A stretch of 64,000 nt of DNA from Arthrobacter sp. NEB 688. GTDB lineage: Bacteria; Actinomycetota; Actinomycetes; Actinomycetales; Dermatophilaceae. Position 1 is the stretch's first letter. Each line of letters begins with the position of its first letter. The notes under the pieces are model-generated. The model was not told where the DNA came from. It did no database searches and saw only the letters and a list, made by a program, of their open reading frames with translations. A program made the position numbers and the translations under genes. The stretch is taken from positions 744,001 to 808,000 of the forward strand of contig NZ_CP053707.1 of assembly GCF_013201035.1 (NCBI RefSeq), given 5' to 3'. Of this stretch, positions 31,150-39,662 are shown piece by piece.

Positions 31150-32589
31150 TCAGGGACCGGTCGTGTCGGCAGCGTCGTCGGCGGGCTCGGCGGGCTGCCA
31201 GACCGGCGGGTCGGCCGGCGTGAGGGCGCGGTCGTCCTCGGCGAAGGTGCGGATGCGGCCGACCTCGGTGTTGGGCCCCTCGAACCGGACGGTGACGCGG
31301 CCGACCCCGCTGCCCTGCACCCACCCCCGGCCGTGCTCGGCGTGCTCGACGTCCTGGCCGGGACGCCACGGCGAGCGGACCGCCGGCCCCTCGGTGTCCA
31401 CCTCGCCCCTGGCCACCGGCGGCTCGTCGACGGGCAGCGCACCGCCCCCGGCATCCGGCCGGACGAACTCGTCGTCGTCCTCGACGGTGCTCGTGCGGAC
31501 AGGCGTGGGGCGGTCGTCGAGCAGGCCGTCGAGCAGGTCCGGCTGCGTGTAGAGCGACAGGCCCGAGACGCCGACCCCGAGCAGGCGCAGGCCGTCGGCG
31601 ACGTCGAGGCCGTCGAGCAGCCGCAGCGCCTGCCGGGCCACGACCGAGTCCGCGTCGGTCGGCTGGTCGAGGGTCGTCGAGCGGGTGAGGGTGCTGAAGT
31701 CGTGGCGCCGCGCCTTGAGGACGACGGTGCGCCCCGAGAGCCCGTCGGCGCGCAGCCGCTCCCCGACCCGGTCGGTCAGCCGGCGGACGTGCTCGGCGAG
31801 GCGGACCCGGTCGGTGACGTCGGTCTCGAACGTCGACTCGGCCGAGACCGACTTGGCCGCGCGCTCGGTCACCACCTCGCGGTCGTCCTCACCCCGGGCG
31901 AACGCGTGCAGCTGCGTGCCGTGCGCCTTGCCGAGCAGCGCGACGACCTCGTCGAGCTCGAGCGCCGCGAGCCGCCCCACCGTCGCGATGCCGTGCGCCG
32001 TCAGCCGCGCCGCGGTCGCCGGGCCGACCCCCGGGATGGCGCGCACGGCCATCGGGGCGAGGCGCTCGGCCTCCTCGCCGGGCGGGACGACGATCTGGCC
32101 GTCGGGCTTGGCGAGGTCGGAGTGGATCTTGGCGACGAGCTTGCTCGTGCCGGCGCCCACCGACGCGGTCAGCCCCGTGCGGGCGTGGATGCGGGCGCGC
32201 AGCCCCTCGACGAGCTCGCCGACGAGGGCGACGTCGGCCTGCGGGTGCTCGGGCGTGAGGTCGAGGTAGGCCTCGTCGATGGAGACCTGCTCGACGAGGG
32301 GCGTCAGCTCGCGGACGAGATCCATCACGGCGTGCGAGGCGTCGCGGTAGGCCTCGAAGCGCGGGCTGAGGAAGGCGGCGTTCGGGCAGCGGCGGCGCGC
32401 CTCGGCGGTCGGCATCGCCGAGCGGAGGCCGAAGACGCGCGCCTCGTAGGACGCCGTCGAGACGACACCACGCCCGCGGACCCCGCCGACGACCACGGGC
32501 TTGCCGCGCAGCGAGGGCTTGTGCAGCTGCTCGACGGCCGTGAAGAACGCGTCGAGGTCCAGGTGGAGGATCACCGGACGCGCGCGCAC
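31150..32589 (-). CDS. dinB: DNA polymerase IV, DinB
   Basis: A 479-residue Y-family translesion polymerase. Catalytic carboxylates are in ILHLDLDAFFTAVEQ near residue 7 and SIDEAYLDL near residue 103. The helix-hairpin-helix region is VRAIPGVGPATAARL and the little-finger domain follows to about 360. The C-terminal ~100 residues are acidic, then end in a compact WRPGQDVEHAEHGRGWVQGS unit related to the UvrD-tail type DNA/RNA-polymerase-binding fold, an extension seen in several actinobacterial DinBs. GTG 32589 is chosen by the conserved N-terminus. No LexA box was identified. Confidence 0.9.
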   Translation of the reverse strand: MRARPVILHLDLDAFFTAVEQLHKPSLRGKPVVVGGVRGRGVVSTASYEARVFGLRSAMPTAEARRRCPNAAFLSPRFEAYRDASHAVMDLVRELTPLVEQVSIDEAYLDLTPEHPQADVALVGELVEGLRARIHARTGLTASVGAGTSKLVAKIHSDLAKPDGQIVVPPGEEAERLAPMAVRAIPGVGPATAARLTAHGIATVGRLAALELDEVVALLGKAHGTQLHAFARGEDDREVVTERAAKSVSAESTFETDVTDRVRLAEHVRRLTDRVGERLRADGLSGRTVVLKARRHDFSTLTRSTTLDQPTDADSVVARQALRLLDGLDVADGLRLLGVGVSGLSLYTQPDLLDGLLDDRPTPVRTSTVEDDDEFVRPDAGGGALPVDEPPVARGEVDTEGPAVRSPWRPGQDVEHAEHGRGWVQGSGVGRVTVRFEGPNTEVGRIRTFAEDDRALTPADPPVWQPAEPADDAADTTGP

Positions 32590-32675
32590 GCCCCCAGTCT
32601 GCCTCCGCCCACCGACGCCGACCGGCCGGGCCACCGGGCCACCGGGGCGCCCGGCCCGGCGCCGGTCGGTCGGGG

Positions 32676-33131
32676 TCAGTCGCGGGCGAGGCGCTTCTGG
32701 CGGCGGGAGTCGCCGGCGTACAGGGCCCAGGCCATGAGCGCCGGCTGGAAGGCGAGGCGGGCCAGGCGCTTCTCGTCGGTGTCCAGCCCGAAGCCGTCCT
32801 TGCGCTCGAGCCACTGCGCGACGTTGCCCGGGAAGACGGCGAGGAAGAACAGCGCACCGACGCGGCCCATCGTGGCGCGCGACGGCTGCCGCCACGTGAG
32901 GAGGGTCGCGGCGCCGAGCGCGATCTCGGCGTAGCCCGACCACACGACGACGTCGTCCGGGTCGAGCGGCATCCACTCGGGCACCTGGGCCTGGAACTCC
33001 TCGCGCTTGCTCGTGAGGTGCGCGGTGCCGGCCCCCACGAGCGCGGCGCCGAGCGCGATCTTGCCGATCGCGCGCAGCGTGCGGCCGGTCGCCTCGCGCC
33101 GGGTGGGGGTCTCGTCGTCGTGGTGCGTCAT
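32676..33131 (-). CDS. DoxX-like small membrane protein
   Basis: A 151-residue protein with four hydrophobic segments (RAIGKIALGAALVGAGTAHLTS, VVWSGYAEIALGAATLL, GRVGALFFLAVFPGNVAQWL and a last AFQPALMAWALY). This is the DoxX/DoxD-like topology. ATG 33131 is preferred over an upstream in-frame extension of low complexity. Role unknown, possibly membrane redox. Confidence 0.7.
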   Translation of the reverse strand: MTHHDDETPTRREATGRTLRAIGKIALGAALVGAGTAHLTSKREEFQAQVPEWMPLDPDDVVVWSGYAEIALGAATLLTWRQPSRATMGRVGALFFLAVFPGNVAQWLERKDGFGLDTDEKRLARLAFQPALMAWALYAGDSRRQKRLARD

Positions 33132-33262
33132 CCCCCCAGTGTGGGAGGTCGGCGGCCCGCGCGGGGGCGACGGTGCCGGTGGGGTCGGTCTCCACACGAC
33201 CTCCACACGACCTCCGCCGGCTCGCCCCACGCCCCGGCCGGCCCGGCGGTCAGGATGGGGGC

Positions 33263-33799
33263 ATGGCACCGGGGGATGACGAGGTGGGGGACCGGGCGCA
33301 GGCGCGCCCGCGCGACACGACCGTCGTCGGATGGCTCGTGCTCGTCGGCGGGCTGCTGTGGATGGTGGTCGTGGGGTGTGCGGCCGCGCCGTTCTGGGGG
33401 TTCTTCCTCGCCGAGCCGTCGTGCCTGGCGGCGGCCGCCTGCACCCGCGGGGACCTCGGGCAGCACCAGCAGGAGGCCTGGGCCGCGCTCGGGCCGCCGA
33501 TCCTGCTCGCGGTCGTCGGCGCGGCGCTCGTCCTCGGGGGAGCGCTCGGCACGGGTCGGCCGGTCCTCGACCGCGACCGTGGGACCTTCTGGCTCGTGCA
33601 CCGCACCGTGCTCGTCACCGTCGGCGTGCTCGCCGTGGCGGCGATCCCGCTGTTCGCCGTGACGGTCGTGGCCGCGCCCCTCGGCGCCGCGGGGCTGGCG
33701 GTCGTCCTGACGCTCCTCGGAGTGGCCCTGCACGCCGCCCTGCGACCCCGGCCCCCGCGGCCGCACACGGGCGTCAGCCGCGAACACCCCACGCGCTGA
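33263..33799 (+). CDS. Hypothetical membrane protein
   Basis: A 178-residue protein with four predicted membrane segments (VVGWLVLVGGLLWMVVVG, ALGPPILLAVVGAALVLGGAL, TVLVTVGVLAVAAIPLFAVTVV, AAGLAVVLTLLGVALHAAL). Between TM1 and TM2, a loop with two Cys (CLAAAACTRGD) may form a disulfide outside the membrane. It is not recognised as a known family. Its 3' end overlaps the convergent glycerate kinase gene by 26 bases. Confidence 0.65.
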   Translation: MAPGDDEVGDRAQARPRDTTVVGWLVLVGGLLWMVVVGCAAAPFWGFFLAEPSCLAAAACTRGDLGQHQQEAWAALGPPILLAVVGAALVLGGALGTGRPVLDRDRGTFWLVHRTVLVTVGVLAVAAIPLFAVTVVAAPLGAAGLAVVLTLLGVALHAALRPRPPRPHTGVSREHPTR

Positions 33800-34937
33800 G
33801 GGACGCCGCGAGCATCCGGGCGGTGCGCTCGAGGTCGGCCGCGGTGGTCGAGAGCGCCCGGTCGAGGGGTCGCGGCCCGTCGCCCACGGGCCAGACCGCC
33901 ACGAGGTCGTCGAGCACGCGCTCGTGGCCCGGCCCGAGTGCCCCGACGAGCGCGACCGTCGGCACCCCGGCGCGCGCGGCCACCCGGGCGACGCCCACCG
34001 GCACCTTGCCCGATGCCGTCTGCCCGTCGAGCCGGCCCTCCCCGGTGATGACCAGCCGGGCTCCGGCACAGGCGCTCTCGAGACCCACCGCGTCCGCCAC
34101 CAGGTCGACCCCGGACGTCAGCCGGCCCCCGAGGACGGCCTGCACCGCGTAACCGATGCCCCCGGCCGCGCCCGCCCCCGGCTGCTCCGGGTCGCCCCCG
34201 ACGAGCGCGGCGAACCGGGCCAGGACCGCGTCGAGGGCCTCGACGTCGGCCGGGCGCGCGCCCTTCTGCGGGCCGAAGACCGCTGCGGCGCCGGCCGGCC
34301 CGGTGAGCGGGTTGGTCACGTCGCACGCGACGTCGAGGCGCACCTCGCGCAGCCGGGGGTGCAGACCCGTGACGTCGACGGAGGCCACGTCCCGCAGCCC
34401 ATGGGGCGTCGCCGGGACGGGCGCGCCCTCCGCGTCGAGGAGCGCGACCCCGAGCGCGGCGAGCATCCCGGCGCCCCCGTCGGTCGTCGCGCTGCCGCCG
34501 AGCCCGAGCACGACCTCGTCGGCGCCCGCGTCGAGCGCGTGCCGCAGGAGCACCCCCGTGCCCGCGCTCGAGGCCCGCCACGGGTCGAGCTCGCGGCGCG
34601 TGAGGCGCTCGAGCCCCGACGCGGTCGCGACGTCGAGCGCCACCCGCACCCGCCCGGAGCCGTCCGGCCCCAGCACGCCGTAGCCCGCCGCGACCGGGCG
34701 GCCGAGCGGGTCCGGCGCCTCGACCTCGATCCACCGACCGCCGGTGGCCGCGACCATCGTCCGGGCCGTGCCCTCGCCGCCGTCGGCCATCGGCACCTCG
34801 CGGATCTCGCTGTCCGGCAGCGCCGTCCGCCATCCGCTCGCGACGGCCGCCGCCACCTCGGCCGCCGCGAGCGCGCCCTTGAACGAGTCCGGCGCCACGA
34901 CGACGACCGGGCCGGAGGGCTGGGACGGCGAGGTCAC
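33774..34937 (-). CDS. Glycerate kinase (type 1 family)
   Basis: A 387-residue enzyme of the GckA/GlxK family that phosphorylates D-glycerate with ATP. Family signatures are VVVAPDSFKGALAAAEVA at the N-terminus, VPMADGGEGTARTMV, VLGLGGSATTDGGAGML near residue 133, and the C-terminal ITGEGRLDGQTASGKVPVGVA. GTG 34937 is chosen by the conserved start. The gene is monocistronic, facing the lipoprotein gene. Confidence 0.9.
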   Translation of the reverse strand: MTSPSQPSGPVVVVAPDSFKGALAAAEVAAAVASGWRTALPDSEIREVPMADGGEGTARTMVAATGGRWIEVEAPDPLGRPVAAGYGVLGPDGSGRVRVALDVATASGLERLTRRELDPWRASSAGTGVLLRHALDAGADEVVLGLGGSATTDGGAGMLAALGVALLDAEGAPVPATPHGLRDVASVDVTGLHPRLREVRLDVACDVTNPLTGPAGAAAVFGPQKGARPADVEALDAVLARFAALVGGDPEQPGAGAAGGIGYAVQAVLGGRLTSGVDLVADAVGLESACAGARLVITGEGRLDGQTASGKVPVGVARVAARAGVPTVALVGALGPGHERVLDDLVAVWPVGDGPRPLDRALSTTAADLERTARMLAASLSAWGVRG

Positions 34938-35065
34938 GCCCCCACCCTGCCGCAGGGGGACACGTCCGGCCACCGCCGTCACCGACGGTCGGCTCCAGCA
35001 GATCTCCACATCCCCCGCACCCGCTCGCCACGCGGCCCGGGCGGGACGCCCGGCACGATGGGCAC

Positions 35066-36382
35066 ATGACGCCGTGGGGGAGAGTCGCGACGACGGTCGG
35101 CGCCGTCGTCGCGCTGTCGACGGCCGGGGGGTGCGCGGCGCTCGGGACGGACCCGGTGGACGGTGTCGCGCTCGACTCCCTGACGCACGGGCTCGACCGG
35201 GCGCTGGCCGGCCTCGAGGTCCGCGACGCTCGCGCCGTCGAGGCCCTCGTCCGGGACGCGCGGCCCACCGTCGTCGACCCGGAGCGCACCGACAGCGGTG
35301 TGGGCCAGGTCGAGTACGCGACCTACGGCGCCGCCCGCCACTCCGCCGACGCACCGGTCGCGGTCGTCGTGTGGCACCGCACCGTGGGCGGCGGTCCGTT
35401 CGTCGACGACGGCGGTGTCTGGCACGTCGTCTGCGCCCGCCTGTCGCTCGACCGCTCACGCGCGGCGTTCGCCGCCGAGCCGGTCGGGTGCCCCGGCGGC
35501 GTCGAGGACGAGCCGAGCCCGCCGGTCGACGACGCGGCCGCCCCGCACCTGGACCTCGAGGCCCGCGACGACGCGGACCTCGTCGTCGGCACCCCACCGC
35601 GGCGGGGCAGCCCGGCCGCGGTCCTGCGAGCCACGGCCCCGGGCGAGGCCGACCCCTGCGCCGCCGAGGACCTCGACCTCGCTCTCGGTCCCCCGCAGCG
35701 CCTCACGGGCGTCGACGCCGTGCCGCTGCGCGTCGTCAACACCGGCGTCCTGCCCTGCCGCCTCGCGCCGGTGACCGGCCTCTCCCTCACCGGGGACGAC
35801 CCCGAGGTGCCCGTCCGCCCGCCCGCCGCGGACGGCACCGTGGTCCTCGCCCCACGCGCGTCGACGCGCGCCCTCCTCACGTGGCGGCCGAGCGAGGCGG
35901 TCGACCGCGGCGTCGTCCAGCGGGTCTCCCTCACGGGCCCCGCGGGTGACCTGCCGCTCGTCGTCCGGCACGGCTCGCCGGGCGGGCCCGTCGTGATGAC
36001 CCCGGCCCCCGGCGCCGGCGTCACCGTCTCCCGGTGGCAGCGGCCCGGCTACGGCGTCGAGGCCGGCGACGACCCCGTGCGGCCGGACCTCGCCACGTCC
36101 TGCGGTCCCGACGAGCTCGCGGTGACGAGCGAGCGCGCCGAGCCGTTCTCCGGGTCGCCCGCCCCGCCCTCGGTGGAGGTCCGGACGACCGGCGTCACGC
36201 CGTGCCTGCTCGTCCCGAGCGTGGTCGCGCTCCCCGCTGGCGTACCGGACGCCGTCGACGGCCCGCCGGTGCTGCTGGCGCCGGGGGAGTCGACGCCGGT
36301 CACGACCGTGGCCGCCGGACCGGACCGGCCGGGGCAGGTGCTCGTCGCCGACCGGTGGGTGGCGGTCGGGCGCACGTCCTGA
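35066..36382 (+). CDS. Putative lipoprotein with tandem DUF4232-like domains
   Basis: A 438-residue secreted protein with a signal peptide (VATTVGAVVALSTAGGC) whose Cys23 would be lipidated (AGGC lipobox). The mature part has paired Cys in each of two related modules: PCAAEDLDL...LPCRLAP and SCGPDELAV...TPCLLVP, the pattern of DUF4232 domains, each with a tilted beta sandwich. Function unknown; probably a cell-envelope binding protein. Confidence 0.7.
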   Translation: MTPWGRVATTVGAVVALSTAGGCAALGTDPVDGVALDSLTHGLDRALAGLEVRDARAVEALVRDARPTVVDPERTDSGVGQVEYATYGAARHSADAPVAVVVWHRTVGGGPFVDDGGVWHVVCARLSLDRSRAAFAAEPVGCPGGVEDEPSPPVDDAAAPHLDLEARDDADLVVGTPPRRGSPAAVLRATAPGEADPCAAEDLDLALGPPQRLTGVDAVPLRVVNTGVLPCRLAPVTGLSLTGDDPEVPVRPPAADGTVVLAPRASTRALLTWRPSEAVDRGVVQRVSLTGPAGDLPLVVRHGSPGGPVVMTPAPGAGVTVSRWQRPGYGVEAGDDPVRPDLATSCGPDELAVTSERAEPFSGSPAPPSVEVRTTGVTPCLLVPSVVALPAGVPDAVDGPPVLLAPGESTPVTTVAAGPDRPGQVLVADRWVAVGRTS

Positions 36383-36444
36383 GCGTGGCTAAACCCTCGT
36401 CCGCTCCTCCTGACAACGCGGTTACCGGTCGGTACGGTGACCGG

Positions 36445-37638
36445 GTGAAGCGGCCCGACCTCACCGTCCTCGCCATCCCCGCGTTCGTCGGGGCGATGGC
36501 GGCCGAGTACTGGTGGCAGAAGCGCCACCCCGCACCGGCCGGGACGACGCGCGCCGGCGACTACGAGCTCGCCGACACCGTGGCCAGCCTGACGATGGGC
36601 GTCGGCAGCCTGCTCGCGCCCTTCGTCGCGCAGCGCCTCCTCGACCCGGTGACCCCCGGGAAGGGCCGGGGCGCCCGGTGGCTGATGGGCACGGCCGTCG
36701 CCGCGAGCGCCGCCACGACCGTGCTCGACGTCGTGCGTCGGCACCGGGCCGAGGGCGGCCTGCCGGCGGCGGGGAGCATCCCCGAGGAGGCCCGGCAGGT
36801 GCGCCGCACCGGCGACGCGTCCGACGCAGGCCCCGACGCCGTCCCCGTGCTGCGCCGCGTCACCGGCGGGACGGCCGTCGCCGCCGTCGCGGCCACCGCG
36901 CTGACGGTCGCGACGACCTGGTCGGCGCAGACCAGCGGCACCCGGCTGTTCGCCACGAACCGCCGCGACCTCGGCACCGGGCTGCTGGCCAACGCGGTGG
37001 CGCTGCTCGGCTGGGACGCCATCTACTACTGGAACCACCGCTTCAACCACGAGAGCCGCTGGCTCTGGGCGATGCACGTCGTCCACCACAGCAGCGAGCG
37101 CTACAACCTCTCGACCGCGCTGCGGCAGCCGGTCGCCGAGGGCGTGACGATGAGCGTGCCGTACGGCCTGCTCGCGCTCGCCGGGGTGCGGCCGAGCGTG
37201 ATCGAGAACGCCCGCGCGCTCAACCTCATCTACCAGTTCTGGATCCACACCGAGGCGGTCCGCTCGATCGGGTGGCTCGAGAAGGTCCTCAACACCCCGT
37301 CGCACCACCGGGTGCACCACGGCTCCAACTCGCGCTACCTCGACCGCAACCACGGCAGCATCCTCATCGTGTGGGACAAGCTGTTCGGCACGTTCGAGGA
37401 GGAGGACGAGCCGGTCGTCTACGGGCTGACGAAGAACATCGGGACCTACGACCCGGTCGTCATCGCCACCCACGAGTGGCGCGACATCGCGCACGACGTC
37501 GCGGGGTCGCAGACCTGGCGCGACCGCTGGTCCTTCCTGCTGCGCGGGCCCGGCTGGGCCTACGACCGGCACCGCGCCCTGGCCGCCGCGGGCGACCCGG
37601 CGATGGAGCCGGCGCCGCCCGCCCCCGTGGCCGCCTGA
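36445..37638 (+). CDS. Sterol desaturase/fatty acid hydroxylase family protein
   Basis: A 397-residue membrane di-iron oxygenase of the FA_hydroxylase superfamily. Three His clusters are visible: HRFNHES, HVVHHSS and HRVHHGSN, plus a late ATHEW. Hydrophobic segments flank them. The GTG at 36445 is preceded at six bases by TACGGT, consistent with a leaderless message. In actinobacteria such proteins hydroxylate or desaturate membrane lipids or carotenoids; the substrate is not evident here. Confidence 0.82.
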   Translation: MKRPDLTVLAIPAFVGAMAAEYWWQKRHPAPAGTTRAGDYELADTVASLTMGVGSLLAPFVAQRLLDPVTPGKGRGARWLMGTAVAASAATTVLDVVRRHRAEGGLPAAGSIPEEARQVRRTGDASDAGPDAVPVLRRVTGGTAVAAVAATALTVATTWSAQTSGTRLFATNRRDLGTGLLANAVALLGWDAIYYWNHRFNHESRWLWAMHVVHHSSERYNLSTALRQPVAEGVTMSVPYGLLALAGVRPSVIENARALNLIYQFWIHTEAVRSIGWLEKVLNTPSHHRVHHGSNSRYLDRNHGSILIVWDKLFGTFEEEDEPVVYGLTKNIGTYDPVVIATHEWRDIAHDVAGSQTWRDRWSFLLRGPGWAYDRHRALAAAGDPAMEPAPPAPVAA

Positions 37639-37668
37639 GCCGCGGTCGGGGGCAGGGCGACCCGTCGC

Positions 37669-38043
37669 TCAGAAGGCGTACGCGCCGAACCGGCCCCACG
37701 CGACGAACGCGGCCAGGAGCAGCAGCACGACGTTGATGCCGATCATCTGCGTCTCCCCGCGCCGGCCGTGGACGACCGCGGCACCGAGCATGGTCAGCGC
37801 CAGGCCGGTGGCCGCGAGCGGGACGAGCACCGGCGCGATGCCGGTGACGGCGGGCAGGACGAGGCCGAGCGCGCCGAGCACCTCGACGGCGCCGATGCCC
37901 TTGACCGCGCCGGGCGAGAAGTCCTCGACCCAGGCGAGGCCGGACTCGGCGAGCGCCGCCTTCGGGCGGGTGAGCTTCATGGCGCCGGCGGCGAGGAAGG
38001 CGAGGGCGAGCACGACGGCGACGACCCAGAGCACGATGTTCAC
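37669..38043 (-). CDS. DoxX-family protein
   Basis: A 124-residue four-helix membrane protein: NIVLWVVAVVLALAFLAAGAM, GIGAVEVLGALGLVLPAVTGI, VLVPLAATGLALTMLGAAVVHGR, MIGINVVLLLLAAFVAWGR. DoxX-like genes paired with MarR/HxlR regulators often respond to quinones or thiol-reactive compounds. It starts at GTG with GGAGG upstream and lies divergent from a MarR gene across a short operator region. Confidence 0.85.
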   Translation of the reverse strand: MNIVLWVVAVVLALAFLAAGAMKLTRPKAALAESGLAWVEDFSPGAVKGIGAVEVLGALGLVLPAVTGIAPVLVPLAATGLALTMLGAAVVHGRRGETQMIGINVVLLLLAAFVAWGRFGAYAF

Positions 38044-38068
38044 GGTGGTTCCTCCAGTGATGGCTTTC

Positions 38069-38084
38069 AGTTCATGCTTGAACT
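38069..38084. promoter_or_regulatory. Candidate MarR operator between doxX and marR genes
   Basis: AGTTCA-TGCT-TGAACT is a perfect inverted repeat in the 108-base divergent region, an AT-richer patch in otherwise GC-rich sequence. Position and spacing fit an operator through which the MarR protein controls itself and the DoxX gene. Confidence 0.6.
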
Positions 38085-38151
38085 AACGACCAGCATGGGG
38101 CATTCCCCCTCGGCCCGTCAAACACTTGCGGGATGAAGTAACGTGCCGCGC

Positions 38152-38655
38152 ATGGTCGACGACGCACCCCGCTGGCTGGACGCCGACGAGCAGCGCGCCT
38201 GGGTGCTCCTGTCGCAGATGACGATGCGCCTGCCGAGCGCCCTCGAGAGCCGGATGCAGGCCGTCGCCGGGCTCGGCTACTTCGAGTACCTCGTGCTCTC
38301 GGGCCTGTCGATGGCCCCCGGCCGGCGGATGCACCTCAAGGACGTCGCCCGCTTCAGCGGCAGCTCGCTCTCGCGCCTGTCCAACACCGTCCGGCGCTTC
38401 GAGGAGCGCGGCTGGGCCCGGCGCGAGACCGACCCCGACGACGGCCGCTCGACGTACGGGGTGCTCACCGATGCCGGCCTCGAGGTCGTGCGCCGGGCCG
38501 CGCCGCTGCACGTCGAGGAGGTGCGCCGGCTCGTCCTCGACCCCCTGACCGCCCGCCAGCTCAGCGTGCTCGGCGAGGCGTCGCGGCGGATCCTCACGGC
38601 CGTGGACCCGGGCGGCCCGATGCTCCCGCAGCCCACCCACCCCGACCCGGAGTGA
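38152..38655 (+). CDS. MarR-family transcriptional regulator
   Basis: A 167-residue winged-helix repressor. The recognition region is MHLKDVARFSGSSLSRLSNTVRRFEERG and the wing RRETDPDDGRSTYGVLTDAG, typical of MarR. ATG 38152 is used; a GTG nine bases upstream is possible. It is read away from the DoxX gene and probably represses it. Confidence 0.88.
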   Translation: MVDDAPRWLDADEQRAWVLLSQMTMRLPSALESRMQAVAGLGYFEYLVLSGLSMAPGRRMHLKDVARFSGSSLSRLSNTVRRFEERGWARRETDPDDGRSTYGVLTDAGLEVVRRAAPLHVEEVRRLVLDPLTARQLSVLGEASRRILTAVDPGGPMLPQPTHPDPE

Positions 38656-38758
38656 CCGGCGTCACGTCACCCGCGGCGTGCGGATCGGCCGGCCCCTCGC
38701 GACTCAGCAGGTGAACAGGGACCGCACCGGTCCCCATCCCGACCACGAGGAGGCCCTC

Positions 38759-38878
38759 ATGGCCAGCAGCAAGAAGTCCGCGTACACCGCCCTCGGCTGG
38801 GTCGCCTGGCAGGCGCTCGCCAAGGTCGGCGTGCCGCTCGCCAAGCGCAAGGTGTCCAAGCGCCGCCACCCGCGCTGA
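38759..38878 (+). CDS. Small basic conserved protein (39 residues)
   Basis: A 39-residue protein: MASSKKSAYTALGWVAWQAL, then a basic tail KRKVSKRRHPR. A short amphipathic helix is flanked by Lys/Arg. GAGGAGG precedes the ATG and a terminator follows 64 bases later, so it looks like a real single gene. Similar short basic peptides are seen in other actinobacteria; function unknown. Confidence 0.6.
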   Translation: MASSKKSAYTALGWVAWQALAKVGVPLAKRKVSKRRHPR

Positions 38879-38941
38879 CGCCCGCGTCACCCGTAGCGCC
38901 CACCACGGGCGCGGCCACCCGCGCTGACGACAGCGCACCCC

Positions 38942-38972
38942 GAGGACCCGCCGGTGCACCCGGCGGGTCCTC
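38942..38972 (+). terminator. Terminator behind the small basic protein gene
   Basis: GAGGACCCGCCGG and CCGGCGGGTCCTC form a 13-bp stem with a five-base loop. Confidence 0.8.
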
Positions 38973-39013
38973 GCGCGTCCCACCCCCTCACGCCCCCCTT
39001 CCTCCCGCTCTTC

Positions 39014-39067
39014 CGCGAACGTGTGTGAGCTCGCCGGGGTTCACCGGCGTGTTCACACACGTTCGCG
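39014..39067. repeat. GCGAACGTGTGTGA hairpin, copy A
   Basis: CGCGAACGTGTGTGA (39014-39028) and its exact complement TCACACACGTTCGCG (39053-39067) flank an inner CGCCGG/CCGGCG stem. The same 14-base arms recur at 41196-41249 and 44933-44986 with different loops. This is a palindromic repeat family, possibly also acting as a terminator. Here no direct neighbour gene ends close by. Confidence 0.8.
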
Positions 39068-39096
39068 CGGTGGCGGGGGACAGCGCGCGATTTCAT

Positions 39097-39120
39097 CCCT
39101 ACCCTGACGTGAGGGTAGGG
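39097..39120. promoter_or_regulatory. MerR-type operator upstream of the MerR gene
   Basis: CCCTACCCT-GACGTG-AGGGTAGGG is a perfect 9-bp inverted repeat starting 59 bases before the MerR gene. ACGTGAGGGT-type palindromes in long-spacer promoters are typical MerR-family sites; autoregulation is inferred. Confidence 0.65.
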
Positions 39121-39155
39121 TTTGCCCGGTCCCGCCCCCGACCGGAAGTCCTCCC

Positions 39156-39554
39156 GTGCCGCCCACCGAGCCCACCCCCGACCTGCAGATCGGCGACGTC
39201 GCCGAGCGCACCGGGCTGAGCCTCAGGACGATCCGGCACTACGAGGAGGTCGGGCTGCTGCCCGAGTCCCGCCGCAGCCCCGGCGGCTTCCGCCTCTACG
39301 GCGAGCCCGCCGTGCGCCGGCTCCTGCTCATCATGCAGATGAAGCCGCTCGGCTTCTCGCTCGAGGAGATGGCCGACATCATCGCGCTCCGCGAGCGCCT
39401 CGCCTCGCCCCGCCTCTCCGAGCGCACCCGCGCCGGCGTCGTCGAGCAGCTCGCCGCCTACCAGGCCCTCGCCGACGACAAGCTCGCCGACCTGCGCCGC
39501 CGCGTCGACAGCGCCGAGCGGTTCGCCCGCGAGCTGCAGCACCCCCTCGCCTGA
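39156..39554 (+). CDS. MerR-family transcriptional regulator
   Basis: A 132-residue regulator: HTH LQIGDVAERTGLSLRTIRHYEEVGLLPESR, wing GGFRLYGEPAVRRLLLIMQMK, then a dimerisation coiled coil to about residue 125. No Cys pair or metal-binding motif is seen, so the effector is unknown. It starts at GTG. It lies 108 bases upstream of the SulP transporter on the same strand and probably controls it. Confidence 0.88.
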   Translation: MPPTEPTPDLQIGDVAERTGLSLRTIRHYEEVGLLPESRRSPGGFRLYGEPAVRRLLLIMQMKPLGFSLEEMADIIALRERLASPRLSERTRAGVVEQLAAYQALADDKLADLRRRVDSAERFARELQHPLA

Positions 39555-39662
39555 CCCCAGCCCCATCCCCGCCGGCCGCGCCGGCCCCCGACCACACCCG
39601 GTCGACGACGCCCGGGATCCCCGCCCGCCGCCCCGCGGGCCGACCGCCGAAGGCCATCCACC